A stretch of DNA of 64,000 nucleotides from contig FNPS01000001.1 of the NCBI GenBank assembly GCA_900107365.1, forward strand, positions 62,001-126,000, given 5' to 3'. This document shows positions 7,152 through 17,429 of the stretch, piece after piece; the stretch's first letter is position 1; each line of letters starts with the position of its first letter. The position numbers were made by a program, and so were the translations under genes. The notes under the pieces were generated by a model, which saw only the letters and a program-made list of their open reading frames with translations, searched no databases and was not told the origin of the DNA. Source of the stretch: Flavobacterium aquidurense. GTDB lineage: Bacteria; Bacteroidota; Bacteroidia; Flavobacteriales; Flavobacteriaceae.

Positions 7152-10100
7152 TTAATCAGCTATTAATTCTTCTATTTTTTTCTCTTCTGCAATTCGTTGT
7201 AATGCTTTTTTGTAATCAGTTGGCATTACTTTTACGAAATGTTTCTGTTCATTTTCCCAGTCTGCTAAAATTCTTTTTGCTAATGGACTGTTGGTGTACA
7301 ATGAATGGTTTTTGATCAATCGTCTTAGTTTGGTAACGTCTTCTTCTTCCATCGGATCAAATGCAACCATTTCCATGTTGCATAGTGTAGAATCGAATTT
7401 TTTACCTGGATCATAAACATAAGCCACACCACCGCTCATACCAGCTGCGAAGTTTCTTCCTGTTTTTCCTAAAACAACTACTGTACCACCGGTCATGTAC
7501 TCGCATCCGTGATCTCCAATTCCTTCAACAACAGCAGTTGCTCCAGAATTTCTCACACAAAAACGCTCTCCGGCCATTCCATTAATATAAGCCTCTCCGG
7601 TAATAGCTCCGTAAAGGGCAACGTTACCAATGATGATGTTTTCTTCAGGTTTGAAGGTTGCAGTAGGAGGTACTTTGATAATCAATTTTCCTCCTGAAAG
7701 TCCTTTTCCTAAATAGTCATTACAGTTTCCGTGAATTTTAAACGACAATCCGTTTGTTGCAAAAGCACCAAAACTTTGTCCGGCAGAACCTTCAAAATCA
7801 ACTAAAATAGTGTCTTCAGGTAAACCTTGTGCGCCATATATTTTTGAGATTTCATTACTCAAAATAGCACCTACAGAACGGTCTGTATTTTTAATTTTAA
7901 ATGTAACTCTTGTTTTTTCTTTTCTATAAATAGACGGAATCGCTTCTTTAATGATATCAAAATCCAAAACATTTTCAAGTTGGTGATCTTGTTCTGTGGT
8001 ATTGTGAATCGGTTGTGTTTTAGCTTTTTCCGGTTTGTATAGAATAGATGATAAATCCAAACCATTGGCTTTATAATGTTTGATCGCTTTGTTCACATTT
8101 AATTTTTGTGATTGACCCACCATTTCTTTTAAGGTTCTGAAACCTAATTGCGCCATGATTTCTCTTAATTCTTCAGCAATAAAATACATGAAGTTGATTA
8201 CGTGCTCCGGAGTTCCTTTGAAATTTTTTCTCAATTCAGGATCCTGAGTTGCAATACCAACCGGACAAGTATTTAAGTGACAAGCTCTCATCATAATACA
8301 ACCAGAAGCAACAAGCGGAGCAGTGGCAAAACCAAATTCTTCAGCTCCTAACAATGCAGCAATTGCTACGTCACGACCTGTTTTTAATTGTCCGTCACAC
8401 TCTAAAACTACACGGCTTCTTAAATCATTTAAGATCAAAGTTTGTTGTGCTTCTGCTAAACCAAGTTCCCACGGAATTCCAGTGTGTTGTAATGAAGTTA
8501 ATGGTGCAGCACCAGTTCCTCCGTCATAACCAGAAATAAGGATAACGTCTGCTTTTGCTTTGGCAACACCCGCAGCAATTGTTCCAACACCCACTTCAGA
8601 AACTAATTTTACGTTTACACGTGCTTCACGATTTGCATTTTTCAAATCATAAATCAATTGAGATAAATCCTCAATAGAGTAAATGTCGTGGTGAGGCGGA
8701 GGTGAAATCAAACCTACATAAGGCGTAGAGTTTCTGGTTTCAGCAATCCATGGCACCACTTTTTCTCCAGGAAGCTGACCACCTTCACCAGGTTTTGCCC
8801 CTTGAGCCATTTTAATCTGAATTTCTTTAGCGTTTGTCAAATAGTTGATTGAGACACCAAAACGTCCCGACGCCACTTGTTTGATCGCACTGTTTCTTGA
8901 ATCTCCGTTGATTTCTTTCTGGAAACGTTTTGGATCTTCTCCACCTTCTCCTGAATTACTTTTTCCGCCAATTCTGTTCATTGCAATCGCTAAATTCTCG
9001 TGCGCTTCTCTACTGATAGATCCGTAAGACATCGCACCTGTTTTGAATTTCTTAACAATTTCTGTCCAAGGCTCTACTTCATCAATAGAAATTGGATCTA
9101 AATTGTTAAATTCAAACATTCCTCTAATAGTCATTAGGTTTGAGCTTTGCTCGTTAACCATAGTAGAGTATTCTTTATAACTTTCAGGACTGTTTAAACG
9201 AACCGCCTGTTGTAATTTAGCAATAGTGGTTGGGTTGAACATGTGTTTTTCTCCACCACGTCTCCATCTGTAGATACCTCCAATTTCTAAAGAAAGTAAG
9301 TTGGCTACTTTTGAATTTGGGAATGCTTTTTGGAAACGTTTTTTTACTTCTTTTTCTACTTCCATCAACCCAATTCCTTCGATTCTTGAAGGTGTGTAAG
9401 GGAAATATTTAGAAGTAAAGGTTTTGTTTAAACCTAAAATCTCGAAAATTTGAGCAGCTCTGTACGAATGTAAAGTAGAGATACCAATTTTGTTCATGAT
9501 TTTAACGATTCCTTTTGCAATCGCTTTATTATAGTTTACAATTGCATAATCGGCTTTTACACCTTTAATGAATCCCTGATTAACCTGATCGTGAATGATC
9601 TCGTTTACCATATATGGATTGATCGCACTTGCACCGTATCCGAATAATAAAGCAAAATGATGTGGTTCACGAGGTTCTGCCGATTCGATTATGATTCCGA
9701 ATTTAGAACGAACCTGTAAAATGTTCAAAGAGTGATGAATGTAAGAACAAGCCAATAACATAGGAATTGGGGCAAATTCTTCGCTTACACCTCTGTCTGA
9801 TAAGATGATAATGTTACATCCTTCAGAAACAGCTTTGTACGTTGCCTGAACACATTTTTCAAGAGCACGTTCTAAACCGTTTACTCCTTTTTCTATTTTA
9901 TATAAAGTAGAAATGGTAGCCGATTTGAAATCTGCGTGATCAATGTTTCTGATTTTATCTAAATCCTCGTTTGAGATAACCGGATTTTGGATTTTTAATT
10001 TTTTACATTGCTTAGATTCAATTTCAAAAATATTGAAATCGCCACCAACTGCTAAACTGATATCAGTAATGATTTCTTCACGAATACCATCCAAAGGTGG

Positions 10101-11669
10101 GTTGGTAACCTGAGCAAATAATTGTTTGAAATAGTTATACAACAATTGAGGCTGGTCTGATAATACGGCCAAAGGCGTATCATTACCCATAGAACTGATA
10201 GCTTCAGCTCCTTGACCTCCCATTGGGTTGATGATTGTTTTTAAATCTTCAATAGTGTAGCCAAATAAACGTTGTCTCGTTTGAAAATCTAATTTCTCAA
10301 CCGGAGTAGGGTTATTTGTGTACGGAACTTTAGCTAATGGCAATAAGTTTGAATCTAACCATTCCTGGTAAGGACGTTTTGTAACTATCGCTTTTTTAAC
10401 TTCTTCGTCTTCGATAATACGACCTTCGTTCATGTCAACCAGGAACATTTTCCCTGGCTCCAAACGACCGTGCTGAATTACATCTTCCGGATCGATATCC
10501 AATACACCAATTTCTGATGACATGATTACGAAACCACTTTTTGTTAAAGTGTAACGAGAAGGACGCAATCCGTTTCTGTCTAATAACGCACCAATTACGT
10601 TACCATCTGTAAACGGAATAGAAGCAGGACCATCCCAAGGCTCCATGATACAAGCGTTAAACTCGTAAAACGCTCTTTTTTCAGGAGACATTGTCTGGTG
10701 TTTTTCCCAAGCTTCAGGAACTACCATCATCATAGCTTCAGGCAATGAACGACCTGTCATTAATAAAAGTTCAACCACCATATCCATAGAAGCAGAATCT
10801 GATTTTCCTTCTAAGATAATTGGAAATAATTTTTTGATATCATCGCCAAAAACTTTGCTTTGCATAAGCTCTTCACGAGCACGCATACGGCTTACGTTTC
10901 CACGAAGTGTGTTGATCTCACCATTATGACACATGTATCTAAATGGCTGTGCTAATTCCCATGAAGGGAAAGTATTGGTAGAGAAACGTTGGTGAACTAA
11001 CGCCAAACGAGTCACTAAATCCGGATCTTTTAAGTCAACATAATAACGGCTGATGTCTTCCGGCATCAATAGACCTTTATATATTATGGTAGTTGTCGAT
11101 AAACTAGAGAAATAGAACATATGACTTTCAGAGGTTTTAGAGCCTCTAATAGCGTGTTCAGCAATTTTTCTAGCTGCAAAAAGTTTTGCATTAAATTCAT
11201 TTTCAGTTAAATCCTGACCGTTTTTGCTAACAAAAACCTGTTTAACTGTTGGTTCTTTTTCTGCGGCAATCTGCCCTAAATTTTCAACTTCAACAGGTAC
11301 ATCTCTCCAACCTAAGATCTTTAAGTTCTGATCTTTAATAGTTGCTTCAAAAGTGTTGATACAAAAAGAAACCTGGTTTTTGCTTTTTGGTAAAAAAACC
11401 ATTCCTACTGCATACTCACGTGTTTCAGGGATTTCAAAGTCACATACCTTTTTGAAAAAGTTATGTGGGATGTCGAATAAAATTCCAGCTCCGTCTCCAG
11501 TTCTTCCATCAGAACTAACTGCACCACGATGTTCCAATTTTATTAAGATGTCCAATGCTTTGTGAATAATATCGTTAGATTTAATACCATTCAAATTACA
11601 AATAAATCCTGCACCACAATTGTCGTGTTCAAATTCAGGCAAATAAAGCCCTTGTTCTTTAACTTTCAT
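7152..11669 (-). CDS. gltB: Glutamate synthase large subunit
   Basis: 1505 residues from [11 protein letters not shown], the usual size. It carries the glutaminase and FMN-dependent synthase activities of GOGAT, the ammonia-assimilation partner of glutamine synthetase. The catalytic N-terminal Cys of the amidotransferase domain is in HDNCGAGF (Cys18). This implies removal of a 17-residue propeptide, as in known GltB. The FMN barrel lies at about 840-1220 and includes [17 protein letters not shown] and [11 protein letters not shown]. The 3Fe-4S ligands are in [12 protein letters not shown]. The C-terminal part has the Gly-rich GltB/FMN-dehydrogenase beta-helix. A longer frame to 11711 exists, but a TATTTTTG promoter element inside it favours the start at 11669. 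Confidence 0.95.
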   Translation of the reverse strand: MKVKEQGLYLPEFEHDNCGAGFICNLNGIKSNDIIHKALDILIKLEHRGAVSSDGRTGDGAGILFDIPHNFFKKVCDFEIPETREYAVGMVFLPKSKNQVSFCINTFEATIKDQNLKILGWRDVPVEVENLGQIAAEKEPTVKQVFVSKNGQDLTENEFNAKLFAARKIAEHAIRGSKTSESHMFYFSSLSTTTIIYKGLLMPEDISRYYVDLKDPDLVTRLALVHQRFSTNTFPSWELAQPFRYMCHNGEINTLRGNVSRMRAREELMQSKVFGDDIKKLFPIILEGKSDSASMDMVVELLLMTGRSLPEAMMMVVPEAWEKHQTMSPEKRAFYEFNACIMEPWDGPASIPFTDGNVIGALLDRNGLRPSRYTLTKSGFVIMSSEIGVLDIDPEDVIQHGRLEPGKMFLVDMNEGRIIEDEEVKKAIVTKRPYQEWLDSNLLPLAKVPYTNNPTPVEKLDFQTRQRLFGYTIEDLKTIINPMGGQGAEAISSMGNDTPLAVLSDQPQLLYNYFKQLFAQVTNPPLDGIREEIITDISLAVGGDFNIFEIESKQCKKLKIQNPVISNEDLDKIRNIDHADFKSATISTLYKIEKGVNGLERALEKCVQATYKAVSEGCNIIILSDRGVSEEFAPIPMLLACSYIHHSLNILQVRSKFGIIIESAEPREPHHFALLFGYGASAINPYMVNEIIHDQVNQGFIKGVKADYAIVNYNKAIAKGIVKIMNKIGISTLHSYRAAQIFEILGLNKTFTSKYFPYTPSRIEGIGLMEVEKEVKKRFQKAFPNSKVANLLSLEIGGIYRWRRGGEKHMFNPTTIAKLQQAVRLNSPESYKEYSTMVNEQSSNLMTIRGMFEFNNLDPISIDEVEPWTEIVKKFKTGAMSYGSISREAHENLAIAMNRIGGKSNSGEGGEDPKRFQKEINGDSRNSAIKQVASGRFGVSINYLTNAKEIQIKMAQGAKPGEGGQLPGEKVVPWIAETRNSTPYVGLISPPPHHDIYSIEDLSQLIYDLKNANREARVNVKLVSEVGVGTIAAGVAKAKADVILISGYDGGTGAAPLTSLQHTGIPWELGLAEAQQTLILNDLRSRVVLECDGQLKTGRDVAIAALLGAEEFGFATAPLVASGCIMMRACHLNTCPVGIATQDPELRKNFKGTPEHVINFMYFIAEELREIMAQLGFRTLKEMVGQSQKLNVNKAIKHYKANGLDLSSILYKPEKAKTQPIHNTTEQDHQLENVLDFDIIKEAIPSIYRKEKTRVTFKIKNTDRSVGAILSNEISKIYGAQGLPEDTILVDFEGSAGQSFGAFATNGLSFKIHGNCNDYLGKGLSGGKLIIKVPPTATFKPEENIIIGNVALYGAITGEAYINGMAGERFCVRNSGATAVVEGIGDHGCEYMTGGTVVVLGKTGRNFAAGMSGGVAYVYDPGKKFDSTLCNMEMVAFDPMEEEDVTKLRRLIKNHSLYTNSPLAKRILADWENEQKHFVKVMPTDYKKALQRIAEEKKIEELIAD

Positions 11670-11686
11670 TCTTGATATTTTTTCTA

Positions 11687-11694
11687 CAAAAATA
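11687..11694 (-). promoter_or_regulatory. gltB: Candidate gltBD promoter, -7 element
   Basis: The minus strand reads TATTTTTG, matching the Bacteroidetes -7 consensus TAnnTTTG. It ends 17 bases before the chosen gltB ATG, so the leader would be about 10-15 nucleotides. No good TTTG -33 box is visible. The element lies within a longer possible N-terminal reading frame, which argues against that longer start. Confidence 0.45.
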
Positions 11695-11711
11695 AAGATT
11701 TCGTTAAACAT

Positions 11712-12028
11712 AATGTAGTGAAATTGTAATATGGCTTACATTTTTGTTGTAATATTAGAAAAACGATTCTTAAATGATAATAATTTTATTTAAACCATTG
11801 TGAAATGATAAAATGATAATCTCGATTGGAATATATTAAGAAAAATCATCCTAAGGCTAATAAATACGGTGATATTTTTGTTAAATATCAAACGTTTTAG
11901 TGGTTTTGAGTTAATATTTACAAATTGTTTCGTTAACTATTTCTTTGCATTGAAAAAGAATAAACGTTTAATACCTATAAGTGTCATTTTTTAATTGAAA
12001 AAGATTTTACTATTAAGTTGAATTTTGC
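11712..12028. other. AT-rich divergent intergenic region between gltB and sucC
   Basis: About 300 bases with no gene. It holds the upstream regions of the divergent gltB and sucC genes. I see AT-rich tracts and no clear palindromic operator, riboswitch or small RNA. Confidence 0.5.
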
Positions 12029-12036
12029 TACTTTTG
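12029..12036 (+). promoter_or_regulatory. sucC: Candidate sucC promoter, -7 element
   Basis: TACTTTTG fits TAnnTTTG and lies 48 bases before the sucC ATG at 12085, a normal leader length. The -33 region (TTTT near 12005) is only a weak match. It explains why the in-frame upstream ATG at 12025, which would precede the promoter, should not be used. Confidence 0.5.
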
Positions 12037-12084
12037 TCGCACTTTTATTCTGAAATAAATTCAGAACCAGACAAATTCTATATT

Positions 12085-13278
12085 ATGAACATACACGAAT
12101 ATCAAGGAAAAGAAATTTTAGCTAGTTACGGAGTACGCATTCAACGCGGAATCGTGGCTAATAATGCGGTTGAAGCTGTGGCTGCTGCAAAACAATTAAC
12201 TGCCGAAACTGGTACAGGATGGCACGTGATAAAAGCACAAATTCACGCAGGTGGACGTGGAAAAGGTGGTGGAGTTAAGTTGGCTAAAAATCTTCAACAA
12301 GTTGAAGAAATTGCTGAACAAATCATCGGAATGCAATTGATTACGCCTCAAACTTCTGCTGAAGGTAAAAAAGTAAACAAAATTTTAGTTGCTGAAGATG
12401 TATACTATCCTGGTGAAAGTGAAACTTCTGAGTTTTATGTTTCTGTTTTATTGAATAGAGGTACAGGACGTAACATGATCATGTATTCTACTGAAGGTGG
12501 AATGGATATCGAAGAAGTTGCTGAGCACACACCACACTTAATCTTTACTGAAGAAGTTGATCCTACTGTTGGATTACAAGGTTTTCAGGCTAGAAGAATT
12601 GCTTTTAATTTAGGTCTTTCTGGAAATGCTTTCAAAGAAATGGTTAAATTCATCGATTCATTATACAATGCTTACATTGGTTCTGATGCTTCTATGTTTG
12701 AAATCAACCCGGTTTTGAAAACATCTGACAACAAAATTATGGCTGTTGATGCTAAAGTAAATATCGATGATAATGCTTTATACAGACAACCAAAATATGC
12801 TGAAATGAGAGATATCCGTGAGGAGAATCCAATCGAAGTTGAAGCTAAAGAAGTAGGTTTGAACTATGTAGATCTTGACGGTACTGTAGGATGTATGGTA
12901 AACGGAGCAGGTCTTGCAATGGCAACTATGGATTTAATTAAATATGCTGGTTTTGAGCCTGCTAACTTCCTTGACGTTGGTGGAACTGCTGATGCAAAAC
13001 GTGTTGAAACTGCTTTCCGTATCATCTTAAAAGATCCAAATGTAAAAGCAATTTTGATCAATATTTTTGGTGGAATCGTTCGTTGTGACCGTGTGGCACA
13101 AGGAGTTGTTGACGCTTACAAAAATATGGGTGATGCTATCAATGTGCCAATTATCGTTCGTTTGCAAGGAACAAATGCTGAAATTGCAAAAGAATTAATT
13201 GACAACTCTGGTATGCCAATTTTATCAGCTACTCAATTTCAGGAAGCTGCTGACCAAGTTAAAGCTGCACTTTCTTAA
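12085..13278 (+). CDS. sucC: Succinyl-CoA synthetase (ADP-forming) beta subunit
   Basis: 397 residues from MNIHEYQGKEIL, matching the family length and N-terminus. With SucD it interconverts succinyl-CoA and succinate while making ATP, in the TCA cycle. The ATP-grasp fold is seen in HAGGRGKGGGVKLA (about 50-63). The Mg and substrate contacts are FEINPV and AVDAKVNIDD, and the CoA-ligase domain has LDVGGTAD and NIFGGIVRCD. No sucD follows; the gene is monocistronic and closed by a strong terminator, so the alpha subunit must be encoded elsewhere, as is common in Bacteroidota. Confidence 0.95.
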   Translation: MNIHEYQGKEILASYGVRIQRGIVANNAVEAVAAAKQLTAETGTGWHVIKAQIHAGGRGKGGGVKLAKNLQQVEEIAEQIIGMQLITPQTSAEGKKVNKILVAEDVYYPGESETSEFYVSVLLNRGTGRNMIMYSTEGGMDIEEVAEHTPHLIFTEEVDPTVGLQGFQARRIAFNLGLSGNAFKEMVKFIDSLYNAYIGSDASMFEINPVLKTSDNKIMAVDAKVNIDDNALYRQPKYAEMRDIREENPIEVEAKEVGLNYVDLDGTVGCMVNGAGLAMATMDLIKYAGFEPANFLDVGGTADAKRVETAFRIILKDPNVKAILINIFGGIVRCDRVAQGVVDAYKNMGDAINVPIIVRLQGTNAEIAKELIDNSGMPILSATQFQEAADQVKAALS

Positions 13279-13301
13279 TTAAATAAGAAATCAATTTATA
13301 T

Positions 13302-13337
13302 AAAAAATCCCTCCAAGAAATTGGAGGGATTTTTTTT
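13302..13337 (+). terminator. Strong Rho-independent terminator of sucC
   Basis: A perfect stem (AAAAAATCCCTCCAA with TTGGAGGGATTTTTT, loop GAAA), with the T run continuing past the 3' arm. It lies 24 bases after the sucC stop and is the clearest terminator in the window. Confidence 0.95.
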
Positions 13338-13347
13338 GCTGGCTATT

Positions 13348-13468
13348 TAACCACAAAGCGCGCACAGATTTTAATTTATCAGGTTCAATATAAACGCAAA
13401 AGTTCGCAAAGCTTTATCAATATAGCCTTGCGAACTTTGCGTAAATCCTTGCGCCCTTTGCGGTTAAA
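13348..13468. repeat. Nested palindromic repeat (family D)
   Basis: Outer arms AACCACAAAGCG (13349-13360) and CCCTTTGCGGTT near 13454-13465 are inverse. Inside them a second hairpin pairs CGCAAAAGTTCGCAA (13395-13409) with TTGCGAACTTTGCG (13428-13441). It lies between the convergent sucC and DUF1456 genes. This double-hairpin architecture is typical of REP/BIME-like elements. Confidence 0.75.
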
Positions 13469-13485
13469 CTAAGTAACGTAATTAA

Positions 13486-13944
13486 TTATTTTTTATTCTT
13501 TCCGTTTTTGTAAACCACTTTTTCTACAACCTGAATTTTAGGTGTAGCAGGTTTCTTTTTGAAAGGTTTTTTAGCTGCCGGACCCGTTTTAGAAGGTGCT
13601 TTATCGCCTCTTCCTTTTTCAGCATCTTTAGCACTTGCTTTAAATTCTGGTCTTTCCTTAGTGCTGTCTTTTTTCGGAATTTCAGCTTTATGTTTGGCTA
13701 AAACATCATTTGGATTTTTAGGATTTTCTTTTGTTCCTCTTAAATGAATTACTAATCCATTCAAAAAGTTACGCAAAACCTGATCACCGCATTCCATATA
13801 ATTTTCATGATCTTCGGCTCTGAAAAAAGCTCCTAATTCTGATTTTGTAATTCTAAAATCTACTAATTCTAAAATTTCAACTATTTGATCATCACGGAGC
13901 ATCAAAGCCACGCGCAGTTTTTTTAGGATATCGTTGTTCGTCAT
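13486..13944 (-). CDS. DUF1456 (YehS-like) protein
   Basis: 152 residues. The first 75 match the DUF1456 pattern, MTNNDILKKLRVALMLRDDQ and VLRNFLNGLVIHLRG, with two related helical half-repeats known from E. coli YehS. The C-terminal half is a Lys/Pro/Ala-rich low-complexity tail ending KNGKNKK, probably disordered and able to bind nucleic acid. The molecular role of the family is unknown. The gene stands alone, convergent to sucC. Confidence 0.8.
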   Translation of the reverse strand: MTNNDILKKLRVALMLRDDQIVEILELVDFRITKSELGAFFRAEDHENYMECGDQVLRNFLNGLVIHLRGTKENPKNPNDVLAKHKAEIPKKDSTKERPEFKASAKDAEKGRGDKAPSKTGPAAKKPFKKKPATPKIQVVEKVVYKNGKNKK

Positions 13945-14010
13945 CGTTTAATTTTTTACAAAGGTACGTTTTAAAAGCAATTAGAGTATGGAATTGCTAC
14001 AAAGTTTTTA

Positions 14011-14092
14011 GCCACGAATTTCACAAATTTCCACCAATTACGTTGTGAATAAAGTTGAATCTAATTTGTGAAAATTTGTGAAATTTGTGGTG
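14011..14092. repeat. GCCACGAATT-type inverted repeat (family E)
   Basis: GCCACGAATTTCACAAATTT at 14011-14030 is inverted as AAATTTGTGAAATTTGTGG at 14073-14091, making a long imperfect hairpin. Relatives of this family, with GCCACnnATT ends, are at about 5035-5460, 48491-48570 and 58945-59065. Confidence 0.6.
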
Positions 14093-14099
14093 AACCTTT

Positions 14100-15125
14100 T
14101 TATCTATTTTGGTTTAAAATGTTGATCAATTTATCTAAATCTTCTTGGATATGATTGGCTGTGACGACAATTCTATTTAAATTATCTGCATTTTGTTTGT
14201 ATTTAAAACTCGCAATAATGATTTTATTTTCTTTTAATATTTCAATGACATTTTTGTCTTTCAGATAAATTAAAGGATAGCTTTTATCAAATTTAATAGA
14301 ATCATCTTTAATCAGTTTTTGGTCGATATAATTTAGATTCTCAACTAATTTTTGATGTTGATTTGGATATAATTCAGCAGCATCTGCCAAAGTTTGTGCG
14401 AAAGCGGGATTCATTCCGGCAGCAGAACCAAAGATTTCAGATTTTTTTATTTCTTCAATAAAAGAAGCATCACTTGCAATTACACCGCCCGTTAAACCTA
14501 AAGCTTTTCCCAGTGAAGAAACCATAATTTTTCTCTTTATCGGAAGATTGATGTCAGCATAAATTCCGCAGCCATTTTTACCTAAAATTCCAAGAGAATG
14601 TGATTCATCAATTAACAATGTAATTTCTTTGTTCTTTGAAATTCCTCTCAAGACTTTTAAATCAATAGGATTGGTTTCGAAAGAAGGAACTCCATCGGTT
14701 AGAATCGTAATTTTTTCTTCTTTCTCATCCAATAATCTGGAGTTTAATTTACCAGCTATAATAACGGGTAAGCTGTTAGTTGTTTGGATTGCCGTATGAA
14801 CATCATCAAAATGAAAGAAAGTATCAGTTTGTTTTTTCAATTCATTAATGACAAGTTTCCCAGCCAGCATTCCGGAAGAAACAGTAACAACCGCTTCTGC
14901 TTTAATGTAATTGGCTAAAAAAGTTTCGCCGTTTTCATAAGCTGTTACTTTTACATTGGCGTTGCGGGAACTTCCATAAGTGGTACCCCATATCAGAATG
15001 TTTTTTACTACCAATTCCTGAAAAACTTTATTTGTTGATAAACCCAAATAGGCCGTTCCGCCAAAATACAAATACTTTTCTTGGTCGATTTCGATAATTC
15101 GATCTGGAAATTGATTGACATTCAT
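14100..15125 (-). CDS. PLP-dependent alpha-oxoamine synthase/aminotransferase-like protein
   Basis: 341 residues from MNVNQFPDRI. This start sits 4 bases after the stop of the upstream epimerase, so the pair is coupled. The fold is that of fold-type I, alpha-oxoamine synthase group (KBL/BioF/SPT-like): substrate segment YGSSRNANVKV, SSGMLAG, the phosphate-side TILTDGVPS, the cofactor Asp in LLIDESHSLG, and the PLP lysine in SSLGKALGLTGG. It is shorter than BioF (about 385), mainly at the N-terminus. The substrate cannot be named. Its pairing with a dipeptide epimerase suggests amino-acid or murein-peptide catabolism, but that is inference. Confidence 0.75.
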   Translation of the reverse strand: MNVNQFPDRIIEIDQEKYLYFGGTAYLGLSTNKVFQELVVKNILIWGTTYGSSRNANVKVTAYENGETFLANYIKAEAVVTVSSGMLAGKLVINELKKQTDTFFHFDDVHTAIQTTNSLPVIIAGKLNSRLLDEKEEKITILTDGVPSFETNPIDLKVLRGISKNKEITLLIDESHSLGILGKNGCGIYADINLPIKRKIMVSSLGKALGLTGGVIASDASFIEEIKKSEIFGSAAGMNPAFAQTLADAAELYPNQHQKLVENLNYIDQKLIKDDSIKFDKSYPLIYLKDKNVIEILKENKIIIASFKYKQNADNLNRIVVTANHIQEDLDKLINILNQNR

Positions 15126-15129
15126 TTTA

Positions 15130-16140
15130 TTAAAGTAAAGTAACACCGGTTCCATTAAGTTCAGAATAGGAGACAACACCATTTTTTATGGTTACTCCGG
15201 TTGCGATATCTTCGGCTAAAAGCAAGGCACCATCCATATCAACATAATCTAATTGTGGTAATAAATGCGCAATTGCTGAAATTCCCACCGTCGATTCGGT
15301 CATACAGCCCACCATTGTTTTTAAGCCTAGTTTTTTAGCTTCTTCGATCATTCGCTTTCCGGGTGTTAAACCACCGCATTTTACTAATTTCACGTTCACA
15401 CCATGAAAATGATTATGACATATTGAAACGTCCTCTTCGACAATACAGCTTTCATCAGCGATTATCGGCAAAACAGAATGTTTAAAAACTTCTTTGTGTG
15501 CTTCCCAATTGTCTGCTTTCATAGGTTGCTCCAGAAATTCAACACCTAATTTTTTTAATTCAACAGCATTATTAATTGTTTCTTCAACACCCCAGCCACA
15601 ATTGGCATCAATTCTAAAAATAGCATCAGTATGTTTGCGAAGTTCTTTTACGATCGCGATGTCTTCTTTGGTTCCTAATTTAATTTTATAAATAGGCCAC
15701 GGTAATTCCTGCATTTTGGATACCATTTTTTCTATAGAAGCAATCCCGATAGTGTAATCCGTCATAGGATTTCTTTCGGTTGTATAATTCCATAACTCGT
15801 ATAATTTTTTGCCTTTTTTGCGTGCATACAAGTCGTTATAAGCCAAATCCAGAGCGCACAAAGCAAACATATCATGCCTTAAAAGTGGGTAAATTTTTGC
15901 CCAAAAAACTTCAGGAGTTTCATTTTGAGAAGCTTCAATACTACTTCTGAATCTTTCTAAATCCTTTATCATCATTGGAACAGTTGTTCTGTAATACGGA
16001 TTTGAAGTCGCTTCACCAAAACCTGAGAATCCGTCGCTTTGCAATTCGACAATAAGTGAAGGCTGAAAATCGATTGATTCTCTTGATATGGTAAAAGTAT
16101 GTTTAAGTTTTAAATTGTATTCTCTTAAAATTAGTTTCAT
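15130..16140 (-). CDS. Dipeptide epimerase (L-Ala-D/L-Glu epimerase type)
   Basis: 336 residues, enolase superfamily, muconate-lactonising subgroup. The catalytic lysine pair KIK is in YKIKLGT (about 171-173). Metal ligands are Asp in RIDANCGW, Glu in LEQPMK and Asp in IADESC. The second lysine is in NVKLVKCGG. The YVDMDGALLL segment carries the DxD that in known Ala-Glu epimerases holds the alpha-amino group of a dipeptide. It should invert the C-terminal residue of Ala-Glu, from D to L, for murein peptide recycling. It is the first gene of a two-gene unit with the PLP enzyme. Confidence 0.85.
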   Translation of the reverse strand: MKLILREYNLKLKHTFTISRESIDFQPSLIVELQSDGFSGFGEATSNPYYRTTVPMMIKDLERFRSSIEASQNETPEVFWAKIYPLLRHDMFALCALDLAYNDLYARKKGKKLYELWNYTTERNPMTDYTIGIASIEKMVSKMQELPWPIYKIKLGTKEDIAIVKELRKHTDAIFRIDANCGWGVEETINNAVELKKLGVEFLEQPMKADNWEAHKEVFKHSVLPIIADESCIVEEDVSICHNHFHGVNVKLVKCGGLTPGKRMIEEAKKLGLKTMVGCMTESTVGISAIAHLLPQLDYVDMDGALLLAEDIATGVTIKNGVVSYSELNGTGVTLL

Positions 16141-16167
16141 GATTGAATGATGTTTTTTAATTTTATC

Positions 16168-16971
16168 TTAGTAACCCAGCCAAAGAATGGCACCTACAAA
16201 GCCATCCCGCCAAAGTTTTTCATTATGTTCGCCACCTTTTACAATTTTCTCTTTTGTAAGATGAAGACAGTAACAGCGATTTCGGTCTAAAAGTGTTTCC
16301 ATCTTTTTCATTTCTTTTACCATGTCATCACTTTCTTTGTCGCCGCACAAAAAGTAAATTTTAGTCTTATTTTTTGGAGCTTGCTCCGTTAAGGTGTAGA
16401 TATCGTTTGAAAACCAAAAGGATGGAGAGAAAACACCTGCTTTTCCAAAAACTTCCGGATATTTAAGAATCGCGTAATACGAAACTAAACCCCCCAAAGA
16501 ACTTCCCATTATGGTAGTGTTTTTTGCTTTTGTTGTGGTCTTGTAATTTTTGTCGATATAGGGTTTTAATGTTTTTACAATAAAATCCAGGTAATTGTCT
16601 GCATTTCCGCCGCCGTATTTTTCATTTTTAAAGGGTGTCAATTCATCAATACGTTTGTCATTTCCGTGCTCAATTCCAACGACAATTACAGGTGCTTTTA
16701 GACTATCCAGTTTTTCATCGACACTCCATTCGCCAACATAAGAGGTTTTGGTATCAAACAAATTTTGGGCGTCATGCATGTAAATAACACTGTATTTTTT
16801 ATCGGTTGAAGCGGAATAACCTTCAGGTAGATAAATCCAGATTTTTTTTGTAGTCTTGAGTTGAGGAGCTTCAATAGTAAAAGTGGATACGTTTATTGAA
16901 GCCGTACTTTGCTGCGCATTTCCAATAGTGATCATCCACAGAGAAATAAAAAAGAAAAATCCTCGAATCAT
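16168..16971 (-). CDS. Secreted esterase, PF00756 (esterase D/Fes-like) family
   Basis: 267 residues with an N-terminal signal peptide (about 1-19, ending NAQ). The alpha/beta-hydrolase core shows YMHDAQNLFD after the first strands and the nucleophile elbow GSSLGGL (Ser about 156). An Asp is in CGDKESDD and the likely catalytic His in GGEHNEKLW. These are marks of the putative-esterase family that includes enterochelin esterase and antigen 85. The natural ester is unknown. It lies 27 bases upstream of the dipeptide epimerase on the same strand, possibly in one transcript. Confidence 0.8.
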   Translation of the reverse strand: MIRGFFFFISLWMITIGNAQQSTASINVSTFTIEAPQLKTTKKIWIYLPEGYSASTDKKYSVIYMHDAQNLFDTKTSYVGEWSVDEKLDSLKAPVIVVGIEHGNDKRIDELTPFKNEKYGGGNADNYLDFIVKTLKPYIDKNYKTTTKAKNTTIMGSSLGGLVSYYAILKYPEVFGKAGVFSPSFWFSNDIYTLTEQAPKNKTKIYFLCGDKESDDMVKEMKKMETLLDRNRCYCLHLTKEKIVKGGEHNEKLWRDGFVGAILWLGY

Positions 16972-17027
16972 CAGTTATGTTGCGTGTTAGGTTTAAATAT
17001 AATAATTTAGCTAAAAATAATAAATTG

Positions 17028-17429
17028 ATGAATACCGAAGTCGAAAAGAGAAGTTTACTTTTAGAAATGATTGCTTTTTCTACTGTTGACGGGCAATTGC
17101 ATAAAAGAGAATATGATTTTTTGTGGCTTGTAGCCCAGGAATTAAATATTGATTTTGATGTTTTTAAGGATTTATTTCATCAGGAAACTACAAAAAAAAT
17201 TATAAAATCGGAATTTCAGCGTATTCAGCAATTTTACAGATTGGCCCTGATAATGCATTGCGACGGAATTTTGCATGAAAAAGAAGCAATTGCCATACAG
17301 CAAATTGCGATCGAAATGGGTTTAAATCCCGGCGCGGTAAAACGTGTTTTAGATTTGATGAAAAAAGCACCAAATGCAATGATTGATCCGAAACTTTTAT
17401 TGAGGGTTTTTCAGGAACAACATAATTAA
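17028..17429 (+). CDS. TerB-like (tellurite-resistance fold) protein
   Basis: 133 residues from MNTEVEKRSLLLEM. I prefer this to an in-frame ATG at 16977 because family members start close to the first helix. An all-helical protein with two repeated acidic motifs typical of TerB-like domains: FSTVDGQLHKREYDFL and MHCDGILHEKEAIAI. In TerB these acidic loops bind divalent metal. The role of the standalone form is unknown. It diverges from the esterase at 16971 and its last four bases overlap the end of uvrB on the other strand. Confidence 0.7.
   Translation: MNTEVEKRSLLLEMIAFSTVDGQLHKREYDFLWLVAQELNIDFDVFKDLFHQETTKKIIKSEFQRIQQFYRLALIMHCDGILHEKEAIAIQQIAIEMGLNPGAVKRVLDLMKKAPNAMIDPKLLLRVFQEQHN

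Noticed and set aside
11712..12084. Riboswitch or attenuator in front of gltB or sucC
   Set aside because: No conserved aptamer pattern or terminator/antiterminator pair is visible in this AT-rich region.
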